Origin: Sphingomonas sp. IC-11
GTDB lineage: Bacteria > Pseudomonadota > Alphaproteobacteria > Sphingomonadales > Sphingomonadaceae
NCBI RefSeq assembly: GCF_021043365.1
Contig: NZ_JAJNDU010000008.1
Span: 1-38,431, forward strand
Direction: 5' to 3'
DNA length: 38,431 nucleotides
Shown here one piece after another: positions 9,502-17,719 of this stretch. Position 1 is the first letter of the stretch; every line of letters begins with the position of its first letter. A program made the position numbers and the translations under genes. The notes under the pieces were generated by a model, which saw nothing but the letters and a program-made list of their open reading frames with translations, made no database searches and was not told the DNA's origin.

Positions 9502-9819
9502 TCAATGCGCGGTGAGCTTCAGCCCCGCGATACACAGCACGACACCGAAGATCAGCGCGATGCGCACCGGCGTCGCGGGCTCCCCATAAAAGGCGATGCC
9601 CACCAGCACCGTTCCCAGCGCACCGATGCCGCCCCAGACCGCATAAGCGGTACCCATCGAGATCGAGCGGGACGCAAATTCGAGCAGCCCCATGGAGAGG
9701 GTGACCGAGGCGAGGAAGCCTGCGGTCCAGCCGATGTTCCGGAACCCGTCGACGTGACGAAGGCAGGTCGTGAACCCGACCTCGAACAGGCCGCCCAGGA
9801 CCAGCCAGAACCACGCCAT
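9502..9819 (-). CDS. Small multidrug resistance (SMR) family exporter
   Basis: A 105-residue protein with four hydrophobic helices. Glu13 (GGLFEVGF), the proton- and substrate-binding acid of SMR dimers, is in place, and TAYAVWGGIGALG in helix 3 is the SMR hallmark. SMR proteins work as dual-topology proton antiporters for guanidinium (Gdx/SugE) or quaternary ammonium compounds (EmrE/Qac). The GTAYAVW and GLKLTAH ends lean to the Gdx/SugE branch, but the Trp usual just after the Glu is Phe here, so the substrate class is open. ATG 9819 fits the family start; the frame is open to 9903. I found no guanidine riboswitch before it. Confidence 0.88.
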   Translation of the reverse strand: MAWFWLVLGGLFEVGFTTCLRHVDGFRNIGWTAGFLASVTLSMGLLEFASRSISMGTAYAVWGGIGALGTVLVGIAFYGEPATPVRIALIFGVVLCIAGLKLTAH

Positions 9820-9942
9820 CAGCCGCGCCCCGTGCACGAACGTCGGGAAAACTGAGACACTGGCACGGCACCATTCACCATTTGCTTCATTCCTTGCTTG
9901 CACCCCGCCCCGCTGCGATCGCCCAGATAAGGCAGGCAGCCA

Positions 9943-10422
9943 TTACCGGCCAGCGAGCGCGAGGAGGGCGGCGCCGGTAACCCGCTGCGTCGTCCATTCA
10001 TCCTGCGGCCTGGCGCCCTTCGCCCGATAGAATTCGATCGCCGGCGTGTTCCAGTCGAGCACGGTCCATTCCAGACGCGGGCAATCGCGATCGATCGCGA
10101 TCGCTGCCAGCGCTTTCAGAAGTGCCGCCCCTGCCCCCGAACCGCGCGCCTCGGGCGTTACGTACAGATCCTCAAGCCACAAGCCGCGCCGCCCTGTCCA
10201 TGTCGAGAAGGTGTGGAAGAACAAGGCGAAGCCGATGGGGGCGCCATCACGCTCCGCCATCAGCACCTCGGCCGACGGTGCAGCGCCGAACAGCGCCGCC
10301 TCCAGCATCGGCTCCGTCGCCTCCACCGCATCCGGCTCCCGTTCATAGGCGGCAAGTTCGCGAATGAAGCGCAGGATGGTTGAAACGTCGTCCCTACCGG
10401 CGCGGCGAATGGCGATGGTCAT
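9943..10422 (-). CDS. GNAT-family N-acetyltransferase
   Basis: 159 residues with the GNAT fold. The acetyl-CoA loop is at about 91-101 (EARGSGAGAALL), preceded by LWLEDLYVTP, and the C-terminal NTPAIEFYRAKGA is the usual GNAT motif B. The pattern FALFFHTFSTWTGRRGLWLEDLYV resembles the diamine/spermidine acetyltransferase (SSAT-like) branch, so a small amine or amino acid is a reasonable guess at the acceptor, but not more. It starts inside the end of the EamA transporter (ATGA overlap), so the two are translated together; joint function in export or detoxification is possible but only inferred. Confidence 0.88.
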   Translation of the reverse strand: MTIAIRRAGRDDVSTILRFIRELAAYEREPDAVEATEPMLEAALFGAAPSAEVLMAERDGAPIGFALFFHTFSTWTGRRGLWLEDLYVTPEARGSGAGAALLKALAAIAIDRDCPRLEWTVLDWNTPAIEFYRAKGARPQDEWTTQRVTGAALLALAGR

Positions 10423-11327
10423 GCAGCTTGCTCCAACGTCTGCGCCGCAATGTCTCGGCGGCGGGCGGCATAGACGCAGGCGGCGACAATGACGATGGCG
10501 CCGACCAGCGTGTAGGCGGAGACGCGCTCACCAAAGACCAGAAACCCGAGCACCGCCGCATAAACGAACGACGTATATTCGGTCATTGCCAGGTAACCTG
10601 CCTCGCCATGGGCATAGGCCCAGGACAACAGCATCATCGAGGCAAAGGCAAGCAGCGCCGCGACGGCCAGCGGCAGGATCGTGGCAGCTGGCGGCACCAC
10701 TGCAAGCCAGGGTGCGGCAAGGCCAAGCAGCACGAGAATGACCAATGATTGCAGACAGGCAGTTTCCGCCGGGCGCGCGGCAAGTGACTGAAGCCGGGTG
10801 AGGATGAGATTGCCGGCGTACAGGATGGCGGAGGCAAGGATCGCGACAGCGCCCTCGAACGCCTCCGGCCCCAGCGCTGCCTTCGCCTGGCCGATGAAGA
10901 TGGTGCCGATGCCAAGGCTGGCCGCCACCACCGCAACGACGGCGCGCAGCGACACACGCTCCTTCAGCCACCAGGCGGCAAGGATCAGCGCGAGGATCGG
11001 CGCAATGTACGATAAGGCGATGGCCTGCGCCATCGGCACGCGCGCCAATCCCCAGAAGAACAGCAACGCCATGGCGCAAGTTACGGTGCCGCGCGTCACA
11101 TGCAGCAGAAGCGCCCGGCGTGTGGGGCGGCGAACACCCACGGCCGCCCATGCGGCGGCACCGAGCGCAACATTGCCCATCGAGCGCCACAGCATCGTGT
11201 TGTACACGCCAAGGGCAAGCACCAGCCCCTTCATGACGGCATCCATGATCGAGAACAGGGCGATGCCCAGCGCTGCGACGAGAAAAGCAAAGCCGACCGG
11301 CACCAACTTACGAGGCGTTGAGTTCAT
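10419..11327 (-). CDS. EamA/DMT-family transporter
   Basis: 302 residues with ten predicted transmembrane helices in two EamA repeats (about 10-145 and 157-288), the classic drug/metabolite transporter layout. Between helices 3 and 5, RVPMAQAIALSYIAPI and the following AWWLKERVSLR are typical EamA signatures. Substrates of this family range from amino acids to nucleotides and cannot be told here. It forms an operon with the downstream GNAT gene (4-base overlap). A perfect 14-bp palindrome ends 11 bases before the ATG, suggesting control by a repressor; no such regulator is encoded next to it. Confidence 0.9.
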   Translation of the reverse strand: MNSTPRKLVPVGFAFLVAALGIALFSIMDAVMKGLVLALGVYNTMLWRSMGNVALGAAAWAAVGVRRPTRRALLLHVTRGTVTCAMALLFFWGLARVPMAQAIALSYIAPILALILAAWWLKERVSLRAVVAVVAASLGIGTIFIGQAKAALGPEAFEGAVAILASAILYAGNLILTRLQSLAARPAETACLQSLVILVLLGLAAPWLAVVPPAATILPLAVAALLAFASMMLLSWAYAHGEAGYLAMTEYTSFVYAAVLGFLVFGERVSAYTLVGAIVIVAACVYAARRRDIAAQTLEQAA

Positions 11328-11338
11328 GCCCGTGCATT

Positions 11339-11352
11339 AGAACGATCGTTCT
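11339..11352. promoter_or_regulatory. Perfect palindrome AGAACGATCGTTCT, likely TetR-type operator
   Basis: A 14-bp perfect dyad lies directly before the EamA transporter start (ATG at 11327). The form, with a central CGATCG and A/T-flanked arms, resembles operators of TetR-family repressors. Its position at the expected transcription start fits repression. No TetR gene lies in the window, so the regulator would act from elsewhere. Confidence 0.5.
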
Positions 11353-11463
11353 GCGCTGACGAGCGCCAGTGCAGCCTTCCGATGGGTTAATGCAGTATGA
11401 ACAACGGGCACTGGTGTTAATCGGCAAGCAACGCCATAGATCGAAAAAACTGGAACGTGATAT

Positions 11464-11528
11464 CGGTTAAATAAACCGTTCTGATGATCCGTGCGCTGGT
11501 TGACCTGCACAGATGCCACGTTAAAGCA
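11464..11528 (+). promoter_or_regulatory. Upstream region of the MucR-like gene: inverted repeat and tentative promoter
   Basis: CGGTT and AACCG (11464-11468, 11474-11478) flank AAATA. Further on, TTGACC (11500-11505) is a fair -35 box, but the -10 at the right distance (AAAGCA, 11523-11528) is weak. The 200 bp before this gene are richer in A and T than the surroundings, as expected where a MucR-type protein binds its own promoter (family knowledge, not shown here). Confidence 0.35.
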
Positions 11529-11551
11529 ACAATAAATGTAAGGAGCGTCGC

Positions 11552-12058
11552 ATGACTGAAGATACCGTTGACACCAATGCCGTTGAGCTGGCCACCGAGC
11601 TGACCATCGCATGGCTGTCAAATCCGAACACCCGCGCGTCCAGCGATGAGGTGCCAGGATTTCTGCAGAAGATGCACGAGGCGGTAAACCAGCTGTCGAC
11701 GAACACCCAGCCAGTGGCCGAGGAAGAGCCAGCTGGCGAATACACGCCCGCGGTTTCGGTGCGTAAGTCACTTGCTTCAAAGGATCATATTATCTCGATG
11801 ATCGACGGCAAGCCTTACAAGACGCTGCGCCGTCATCTCGCCGGCCATGGTCTAACTCCGACCGAATATCGTCAGCGTTATGGTCTTAAGCCCGACTATC
11901 CGATGGTCGCCGAGAATTATTCGGAGGCGCGCCGCGCCATGGCCAAGAAGATCGGGCTTGGCCGCAAGCCGGGCATGAGCCGCAAGGGCGCAGAAGAAGC
12001 GGCTCCCGCCAAGCGCGGTCGCAAGGTGCCCGCGACGGCGGCAGCCGGCGAGGAATAA
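11552..12058 (+). CDS. MucR/Ros-family transcriptional regulator lacking zinc ligands
   Basis: 168 residues. The core at about 77-130 (SKDHIISMIDGKPYKTLRRHL, then GLTPTEYRQRYGLKPDYPM) aligns with the Ros/MucR zinc-finger region. The N-terminal ELATELTIAWLSNPN is the usual oligomerisation part. In classic Ros the sequence before the basic helix holds two Cys ligands (CLxCG); here that place reads ISMIDG, with no Cys. Mesorhizobium homologues without zinc ligands are reported to keep the fold and bind DNA, so the protein may still be active. The C-terminal KRGRKVP is basic. A good Shine-Dalgarno (TAAGGAG, 8 bases before ATG) fixes the start. It is followed by the MpaB gene at 5 bp, so the two are probably cotranscribed. 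Confidence 0.9.
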   Translation: MTEDTVDTNAVELATELTIAWLSNPNTRASSDEVPGFLQKMHEAVNQLSTNTQPVAEEEPAGEYTPAVSVRKSLASKDHIISMIDGKPYKTLRRHLAGHGLTPTEYRQRYGLKPDYPMVAENYSEARRAMAKKIGLGRKPGMSRKGAEEAAPAKRGRKVPATAAAGEE

Positions 12059-12063
12059 GGCGC

Positions 12064-12906
12064 ATGGCTCGGGCGGCCGCATCGCTGCCCGGCATGCGTA
12101 ACGCAATCGGCGGGCGCATTCGTGCGCTCGTCGGTTCCGGCTCGGTCGATCTGTCGCGACCGCCCGGTGATCCCGGCCTGTTCGGCCCCGGATCGATGGC
12201 GTGGCGAGTTCACGCCGACTTTTCCGCCATGATGATCGGCGGCGTTTCCGCCTTGCTGTTGCAGATGCTCCATCCGCTGGCGCTCGCCGGGGTGTGGGAT
12301 CACAGCGATTTCCGCCGCGACCGGCTCGGCCGGCTTCGTCGCACGGCGCAGTTCATTTCCGTGACCACCTTTGGCAGCACGTCATCCGCGAACGCCGCGA
12401 TCAATCGCGTACGCGCCATTCACGATCACGTGATCGGCACCCTGCCGGACGGAACGCCTTATACCGCAAACGACCCGGCCCTGCTCACCTGGGTTCATGT
12501 TGCGGAGGTGGACAGCTTCCTGCGCGCTTATGTCCGCTACCGCGAACCCGGCCTCTCGGGAGCGGAGCAGGACAGGTATCTGAATGAGACGGCCATTATC
12601 GCGGAACGGCTCGGCGCGCGCGATGTGCCCAGGACACGGCGTGAGATCGAAAGCTATTTCCGCGCGGTCCGCCCAGAGCTTGCCTATGACGAGCGGACCC
12701 GGGATGTCGCCGCCGCGCTGCTGGCGAGTGGCCCGGACGCACTGACGACTGCGGCGCTGGCGATCGTCACCCCCGCCGCGCTCGATCTGCTCCCGCCCTG
12801 GGCCGCGACGATGCACGGCCGAGCGCCCAGTGCGATTGGCCGGCCGGCAATCCGGCTGGGCGCGCGCGGCATGGGCAACGTGCTGCGTTGGGCGTTGCGC
12901 CGCTAG
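12064..12906 (+). CDS. Oxygenase MpaB family protein (DUF2236)
   Basis: 280 residues. GPGSMAWRVHADFSAMMIGGVSALLLQMLHPLALAGVWDHSDF near the start, RTAQFISVTTFG at about 92-103 and LTWVHVAEVDSFLRAYVRY at about 140-158 are characteristic of the DUF2236/rubber-oxygenase-like family. Relatives include fungal MpaB and latex-clearing protein; most bacterial members have no known substrate. A heme role is known only for some relatives and is not proved here. The start lies 5 bp after the MucR-like gene, with GAGGAATAAGG before it. The C-terminus is basic. It converges on the symporter gene with a 9-bp gap. Confidence 0.85.
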   Translation: MARAAASLPGMRNAIGGRIRALVGSGSVDLSRPPGDPGLFGPGSMAWRVHADFSAMMIGGVSALLLQMLHPLALAGVWDHSDFRRDRLGRLRRTAQFISVTTFGSTSSANAAINRVRAIHDHVIGTLPDGTPYTANDPALLTWVHVAEVDSFLRAYVRYREPGLSGAEQDRYLNETAIIAERLGARDVPRTRREIESYFRAVRPELAYDERTRDVAAALLASGPDALTTAALAIVTPAALDLLPPWAATMHGRAPSAIGRPAIRLGARGMGNVLRWALRR

Positions 12907-12915
12907 TCCACGGCG

Positions 12916-14181
12916 TCAGCCGTCGAACCCTTCACCACCCTCGGCGCTGAGCGGATCGGTCCGCTCGCGGCGCGAGAGCGTCAGAGTCGTGGCGAGATCC
13001 CACATCACATTGCCCAGCGTTCGAACGATGTCCGGAAGGGTTTCGACCGCCACCAACAGGCCGAGCGGTGCGGTGGGTGCGCCGATCGCTGCGCAGACCG
13101 GTGCCACCGAGCTGACATAGCTGACCGTTCCCGGCAGGCTGACCGCGCCCAGCGACATCAGCGCCGCCACCAGGGTGCCGACCGCCAGCGTGCCCAACGA
13201 CAGCGGGACGCCAAACCAGTGCGCGATATAGATGGCGACCGCGAAGTTCATTGCGGGACCCGTGGCGCGCAGCAGGGCAACGGCCAGCGGCAGGGTGACG
13301 CCGGCTGTGGCAACGGGGGTGCCCAGCGACTGCGCGCCGGCCAGCATCGCCGGCAGCGATGCGAGCGAGGATTGGGTGGACACCGCCACGGCCTGGCTCG
13401 GCATGGCGGCGCGCGAGAAGCGCTTCAGCGAAATTCGTCCGCCGATCATCGCCATAGGATAGGCACACAGCGTCACCACCAGGCCGACGCCGGCGACGAT
13501 CATGATGTAATGGACGAGCGCATGGAAGGCGCCGCTGCCGGCCTTCGCTCCCACCACCAGGGCAAGCGAGAACACGCCGAGCGGGCCGATCCACAACACC
13601 CAGCCGATCACCACCAACATGGTATCGCGCACTGCCGTGAAGACGCGCACGAGAACCTCCCGCAACCCTTCCTCGATCCGCATCAGCGCAAAGGCGAAGA
13701 TCAGCGCAAAGATGATCATCGACAGGAAATTGCTCTCCGCCGTGGTGCGCACGATGTTGCTTGGGATAATGCCGGACAGGAACTCACCCAGCGGGGGAAC
13801 CGGCGGGTTCGGGCCGACACCGGTCAAGGCCGCGCGCAGCGCCGCGGCGGAATCAACCGGAAGCGGCGCGAGTTGCAGGAGCAGCGGGGTCAGGAACGCC
13901 GCCGACAGCGCCGACGCAATCATCACTGCGACGTAAAGCCCGACCGCGCGCCCGGCGAGCCGCCCCGCCTGTGCCGCCGCCGCCGTGGCAGCCACGCCCG
14001 TAACCAGCAGGGAAAAGACCAACGGCACGATCGTCATCTGCAAGGCGTTGAGCCATGCCTGGCCGATCGGCTGAGCCACGGCGATGGTCGGATCCACCGA
14101 CGCAGGCGCATAAGCAGCGAGCAGAATGCCGGCGACCAGCCCCACCACCAGCGCCACAAGAATACGAGTAGATTGGGACAT
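12916..14181 (-). CDS. Dicarboxylate/amino-acid:cation symporter family (DAACS), divergent
   Basis: 421 residues from ATG 14181 (AAAGGCG before it; the frame is open to 14238), with the usual hydrophobic pattern of the glutamate transporter fold. The Ser-rich hairpin-1 motif is present as STQSSLASLP (268-277). The NMDGT motif expected in helix 7 is replaced by ATGPAMNF (306-313), and the helix-8 region reads TLPDIVRTLGNVMWD instead of the usual LDMGRTxxNVxGD, keeping the Arg. Those motifs hold sodium and substrate in characterised members, so the substrate or coupling ion may differ. The C-terminal tail (SRRERTDPLSAEGGEGFDG) is short and hydrophilic. Family assignment is good, function open. 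Confidence 0.85.
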   Translation of the reverse strand: MSQSTRILVALVVGLVAGILLAAYAPASVDPTIAVAQPIGQAWLNALQMTIVPLVFSLLVTGVAATAAAAQAGRLAGRAVGLYVAVMIASALSAAFLTPLLLQLAPLPVDSAAALRAALTGVGPNPPVPPLGEFLSGIIPSNIVRTTAESNFLSMIIFALIFAFALMRIEEGLREVLVRVFTAVRDTMLVVIGWVLWIGPLGVFSLALVVGAKAGSGAFHALVHYIMIVAGVGLVVTLCAYPMAMIGGRISLKRFSRAAMPSQAVAVSTQSSLASLPAMLAGAQSLGTPVATAGVTLPLAVALLRATGPAMNFAVAIYIAHWFGVPLSLGTLAVGTLVAALMSLGAVSLPGTVSYVSSVAPVCAAIGAPTAPLGLLVAVETLPDIVRTLGNVMWDLATTLTLSRRERTDPLSAEGGEGFDG

Positions 14182-14261
14182 CACGCCTTTCGAACTCTTC
14201 GTCACCGCGGACTTGTTCCTAAGTCCGCCAAACGGCAAGAGCTAAGGCATTAATGGTTGTG

Positions 14262-14320
14262 CGGCACCCAGAGTGCCGGGGCAAGCCCGTCCGCAACACC
14301 GGGGATCCGGCAAGGACGGG
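14262..14320 (+). other. Structured leader of glmM, two stem-loops
   Basis: Stem 1: CGGCAC/GTGCCG (14262-14267 and 14273-14278). Stem 2: CCCGTCC/GGACGGG (14286-14292 and 14314-14320), with an inner CCGG-GGAT-CCGG. The second ends 25 bases before the GTG start of glmM. It matches no riboswitch or ribozyme I know (it does not look like glmS). The region also lies upstream of the divergent symporter gene. Confidence 0.4.
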
Positions 14321-14345
14321 ACAACGAGCGGTTTGGAGGTTACCA

Positions 14346-15686
14346 GTGGCGCGCAAATACTTCGGCACGGACGGCATTCGCGGCCTGACCAACATCGCGC
14401 CGATGACGGCGGAAATGGCGATGAAGGTCGGCATGGCGGCGGGCGCCTATTTCGTGCGTGGCGATCATCGCCACCGCGTGGTGATCGGCAAGGACACGCG
14501 CTTGTCCGGGTACATGCTCGAAAACGCGCTGGTCGCAGGGTTCACCGCGGTCGGCATGGACGTCGTGCTGCTGGGGCCGATGCCGACACCGGCGGTGGCG
14601 ATGCTCACGCAGTCGATGCGTGCCGACATCGGCGTAATGATCTCCGCCAGCCACAATCCGTTTGCCGACAATGGCCTCAAGCTGTTCGGGCCGGACGGCT
14701 ACAAGCTGTCCGACGAAGCGGAACTGGCGATCGAGGCGCTGATCGACGGCGACGTCGCCTTGGCGGCGGCCGGTGACATCGGTCGTGCACGCCGGGTCGA
14801 GGATGCCCGCGGCCGGTACATCCACTTCGCCAAGTCGACCTTCCCGGCGGATCTGCGGCTGGACGGCCTGAAGGTGGTGATCGATTGCGCCAACGGTGCG
14901 GCCTATCAGGTGGCGCCGTCCGCGCTTTGGGAGCTGGGGGCGGAAGTGGTCGCCATCGGTGTCGAGCCCAATGGCAAGAACATCAACGAACGGGTCGGCT
15001 CCACCGCGCCGCAGACCTTGTCCGAAACCGTGGTCGCCAGCGGTGCGGCGATCGGTATCGCGCTGGACGGGGATGCTGACCGCCTCATCGTCGTGGACGA
15101 GCTTGGCCGGGTGGTGGACGGCGACCAGTTGATGGCGACGATCGCCACCGGCTTCGCGCGCCGCGGCGCGCTGGCGGGCGGCGGGCTGGTCGCGACGGTG
15201 ATGTCGAACCTTGGGCTGGAGCGGCATCTCGCGGCACAGGGGCTGGGGCTGGTGCGCACGTCCGTCGGGGACCGCTACGTACTGGAAGCGATGCGCGCCC
15301 GCGGCTTCAACGTCGGCGGCGAGCAATCCGGCCACATCATCCTTTCCGACTATGGCACAACCGGCGACGGCCTGGTGGCGGCGCTTCAGATCCTGGCCGA
15401 GGTGAAGCGTTCTGGGGCACCCGCCAGCGAGGTGCTGCACCGGTTCGAGCCACTGCCCCAGCTGCTGAAGAATGTGAAATACGCGCGCGGCGGCAAGCCG
15501 CTGGACGCGGCAAGCGTCAGGGATACGATCGCGGCGGCGGAGGCGGAGCTTGCCGGAAGCGGTCGGCTGGTCATCCGTCCCTCCGGCACCGAACCGGTGA
15601 TCCGCGTGATGGCGGAAGGCGACGACGCGGGGCAGGTGGAAGCGGTGGTCGACCGGATCTGCGACGCGGTGCGCGCGGCGGCGTGA
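14346..15686 (+). CDS. glmM: Phosphoglucosamine mutase
   Basis: 446 residues. Converts glucosamine-6-phosphate to glucosamine-1-phosphate on the way to UDP-GlcNAc, the precursor of peptidoglycan and LPS. The active-site phosphoserine is Ser102 in ISASHNP (99-105); the metal loop DGDADR and the phosphate-binding [15 protein letters not shown] near the C-terminus are intact, and the start [12 protein letters not shown] is the family start. The start codon is GTG at 14346, supported by GGAGGT six bases before it; the open frame extends upstream without similarity. A structured leader precedes it. It is not linked to folP here, unlike in enteric bacteria. Confidence 0.97.
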   Translation: MARKYFGTDGIRGLTNIAPMTAEMAMKVGMAAGAYFVRGDHRHRVVIGKDTRLSGYMLENALVAGFTAVGMDVVLLGPMPTPAVAMLTQSMRADIGVMISASHNPFADNGLKLFGPDGYKLSDEAELAIEALIDGDVALAAAGDIGRARRVEDARGRYIHFAKSTFPADLRLDGLKVVIDCANGAAYQVAPSALWELGAEVVAIGVEPNGKNINERVGSTAPQTLSETVVASGAAIGIALDGDADRLIVVDELGRVVDGDQLMATIATGFARRGALAGGGLVATVMSNLGLERHLAAQGLGLVRTSVGDRYVLEAMRARGFNVGGEQSGHIILSDYGTTGDGLVAALQILAEVKRSGAPASEVLHRFEPLPQLLKNVKYARGGKPLDAASVRDTIAAAEAELAGSGRLVIRPSGTEPVIRVMAEGDDAGQVEAVVDRICDAVRAAA

Positions 15687-15819
15687 CCCTGCGAGGGAAG
15701 GAAGACCAAGGCGCGGCCTCAGCGGGACGAAGCGGGAGTGATCGACCGCTTCTGTGTCGCCGTTATTTGCGTGTCCCCGCTGGCCGGGAAGTAGTTGGCC
15801 GGTTCAACGCCTAGCCATT

Positions 15820-15921
15820 CACGTCATGCCCCGGCGGCGGGGATCCATAAGCGCAAGCCCGTGGCAAGAAGCGCGAGCGTCAGCGTTTATGGCTTCCCGC
15901 CGCCCCGCCGGGGATGATGTG
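15820..15921. repeat. Large imperfect inverted repeat (REP-like palindromic element)
   Basis: Arms at 15820-15854 and 15883-15921 match over most of their length (both contain the cores CAC-TCAT, CCCCGGCGG and CCATAA) around a loop of about 28 bases. It lies between the convergent genes glmM and nadA, the usual place for repetitive extragenic palindromes, and could end both transcripts. I see no second copy in the window. The rest of the 15687-15938 gap holds no gene. Confidence 0.6.
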
Positions 15922-15938
15922 ATCGCGATGCCCGGCGC

Positions 15939-16937
15939 TCAGTCGCCCGTCACCTTGGCGGGGCCCAGGTCGCCCTGCCCGACCGTGCCGCTGGCCATGG
16001 CGAGCATCGCGTCGAGGCTCTTCTTCGCCTTCACCCGCAGATCCTCATCCATCTCGATCCGCGGCTGAAGATCGCGCAGCGCGATGTAGAGCTTCTCCAT
16101 CGTGTTCAGCGCCATGTACGGGCAGATGTTGCAGTTGCAATTGCCGTCCGCGCCGGGCGCACCGATGAAGGTCTTGTTCGGCAGCGCCTTTTCCATCTGG
16201 TGGATGATGTGCGGCTCGGTCGCGACGATCAGCGTGTCGCCCGACATCGCCATGGCATATTCGAGGATGCCGCGCGTCGAGCCGACATAATCGGCGTGGT
16301 CCAGAATGACGGCGGGGCATTCCGGATGTGCCGCAATCGGCGCGCCGGGGTGCTGCGCCTTCAGCTTCAGCAGCTCCGTCTCGCTAAACGCCTCGTGCAC
16401 GATGCAGACGCCCGGCCAAAGGATCAGGTCACGCCCGGTCTTGCGCGCCAGATAGCCGCCGAGATTGCGGTCCGGGCCGAAGATGATCTTCTGATCCTTG
16501 GGGATCTGCGACAGGATCTTTTCCGCCGAAGACGAAGTGACGATCACGTCGGACAGCGCCTTCACCGCGGCCGAGCAATTGATGTAGGTCAGCGCGATTG
16601 CGTCGGGGTGCTGCGCGCGAAAGGCAGCGAACTGCTCCGGCGGGCAGCTGTCCTCAAGCGAGCAGCCGGCATCCATGTCGGGCAGGATCACGGTTTTCTG
16701 CGGGGAAAGGATCTTCGCGGTTTCGGCCATGAAGCGAACGCCGCAAAAGGCGATCACGTCGGCATCGGTCGCCTGCGCCTTGCGTGACAGATCAAGGCTA
16801 TCGCCGACGAAGTCCGCAATGTCCTGGATCTCGGGCTTCTGGTAATAATGCGCCAGGATCACCGCGTTGCGCTCCTTGCGGAGACGTTCGATCTCGGCGC
16901 GGATGTCGACGCCCGTGAGGTTCTGCGGCTGTTCCAT
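15939..16937 (-). CDS. nadA: Quinolinate synthase
   Basis: A [4Fe-4S] enzyme of 332 residues that condenses iminoaspartate with dihydroxyacetone phosphate to quinolinate, the first committed step towards NAD. Cluster ligands are visible: Cys92 (DAGCSLED), Cys178 (PGVCIVHE) and the C-terminal CNCNICPYM (267-275). NAVILAHYYQKPEIQDIADFVGDSLDLS and VRFMAETAKIL are family landmarks. I chose ATG 16937; an in-frame ATG at 16964 is possible, and neither has a clear Shine-Dalgarno. nadB and nadC are not in the window. It lies 74 bp after the DUF4230 gene on the same strand. Confidence 0.96.
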   Translation of the reverse strand: MEQPQNLTGVDIRAEIERLRKERNAVILAHYYQKPEIQDIADFVGDSLDLSRKAQATDADVIAFCGVRFMAETAKILSPQKTVILPDMDAGCSLEDSCPPEQFAAFRAQHPDAIALTYINCSAAVKALSDVIVTSSSAEKILSQIPKDQKIIFGPDRNLGGYLARKTGRDLILWPGVCIVHEAFSETELLKLKAQHPGAPIAAHPECPAVILDHADYVGSTRGILEYAMAMSGDTLIVATEPHIIHQMEKALPNKTFIGAPGADGNCNCNICPYMALNTMEKLYIALRDLQPRIEMDEDLRVKAKKSLDAMLAMASGTVGQGDLGPAKVTGD

Positions 16938-17011
16938 GCCCGTGCAGATGGCCCGGCTGGACATTGGGATCAAGATAGCATGGGCGATAGCGTGCGCGGT
17001 TCGCGCGCGCG

Positions 17012-17719
17012 TTATTGTGCGTTCGCCAGTACTTCCTGAAGGCTGCGGCTCATGTCCCACCGTTCGCCATCGGATGGGCCGGTCTCACCCGCAAACCGCA
17101 CCTCGACGCGCACCGGCAGACCGGCCGCGGACAAAGCACCGCCGAACAGGCGCGAAATGGCCGTTCGCCCATTCTCCCGCGCTTTCGCCATATTCTCGGG
17201 ATCGTCGGCGCGATCGGCGACGGCGGTGGCGGCGGTGGAGGCGACGCGGCGCTGAAGCTCGGCCATCGCGTCTCGCGAGACATAGGGCCCCGACGTCTGA
17301 TCGAGTGTCACGCGCGCATGATCAACATTCGGGCGGCCGGGCCGAACATCGGGTACCTCGACGGTCAATGTTCGATTGGCGGCATCGTAGCGGAAGTCGC
17401 TTGGATCCAGCCGGCGCACATCAACGAAATAGTCGACCTCGAACGGCGCCTTCACCACACGCGTGGATTTCAGCCAGCCCCAAAGGCGGCTGGTCGCGCC
17501 AGTCGCCTGCACCGTGCCGGTCAGGCGGCTGACGCGAAGATCGGCGCTGGTGTGCAATGTCGCGGCGACCACTCGCGCGACCGCCAGGCCGCTGTCGTCG
17601 GTCGCGACGACGTGGCGATCATCCCACCAGCGATAGGCAGCAACCGTGGCGACCATGATCGCGAAGGCAATGGCGACTCCGACCGCAGCGATCGCGATCG
17701 ATCGCCCGTCAGGCCGCAT
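17012..17719 (-). CDS. DUF4230 protein, membrane-anchored
   Basis: 235 residues: a short basic N-terminus, one hydrophobic segment (about 8-30, AIAAVGVAIAFAIMVATVAA), then a soluble domain presumably outside the cytoplasm. The domain pattern (VVAATLHTSADLRVSRLTGTV, later VVKAPFEVDYFVDVRRLDPSDF and TLTVEVPDVRPGRPNVD) matches DUF4230 as I know it; function unknown. ATG 17719 overlaps the end of the MBL gene by 11 bases, with GGAAAGC before it; the longer frame upstream is read within that gene. A role with the hydrolase next to it is possible but unproved. Confidence 0.75.
   Translation of the reverse strand: MRPDGRSIAIAAVGVAIAFAIMVATVAAYRWWDDRHVVATDDSGLAVARVVAATLHTSADLRVSRLTGTVQATGATSRLWGWLKSTRVVKAPFEVDYFVDVRRLDPSDFRYDAANRTLTVEVPDVRPGRPNVDHARVTLDQTSGPYVSRDAMAELQRRVASTAATAVADRADDPENMAKARENGRTAISRLFGGALSAAGLPVRVEVRFAGETGPSDGERWDMSRSLQEVLANAQ

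Noticed and set aside
9820..9942. Guanidine riboswitch before the SMR gene
   Set aside because: No ACGR-loop hairpin pair or other guanidine-class core could be found; only a weak CCCG/CGGG stem.
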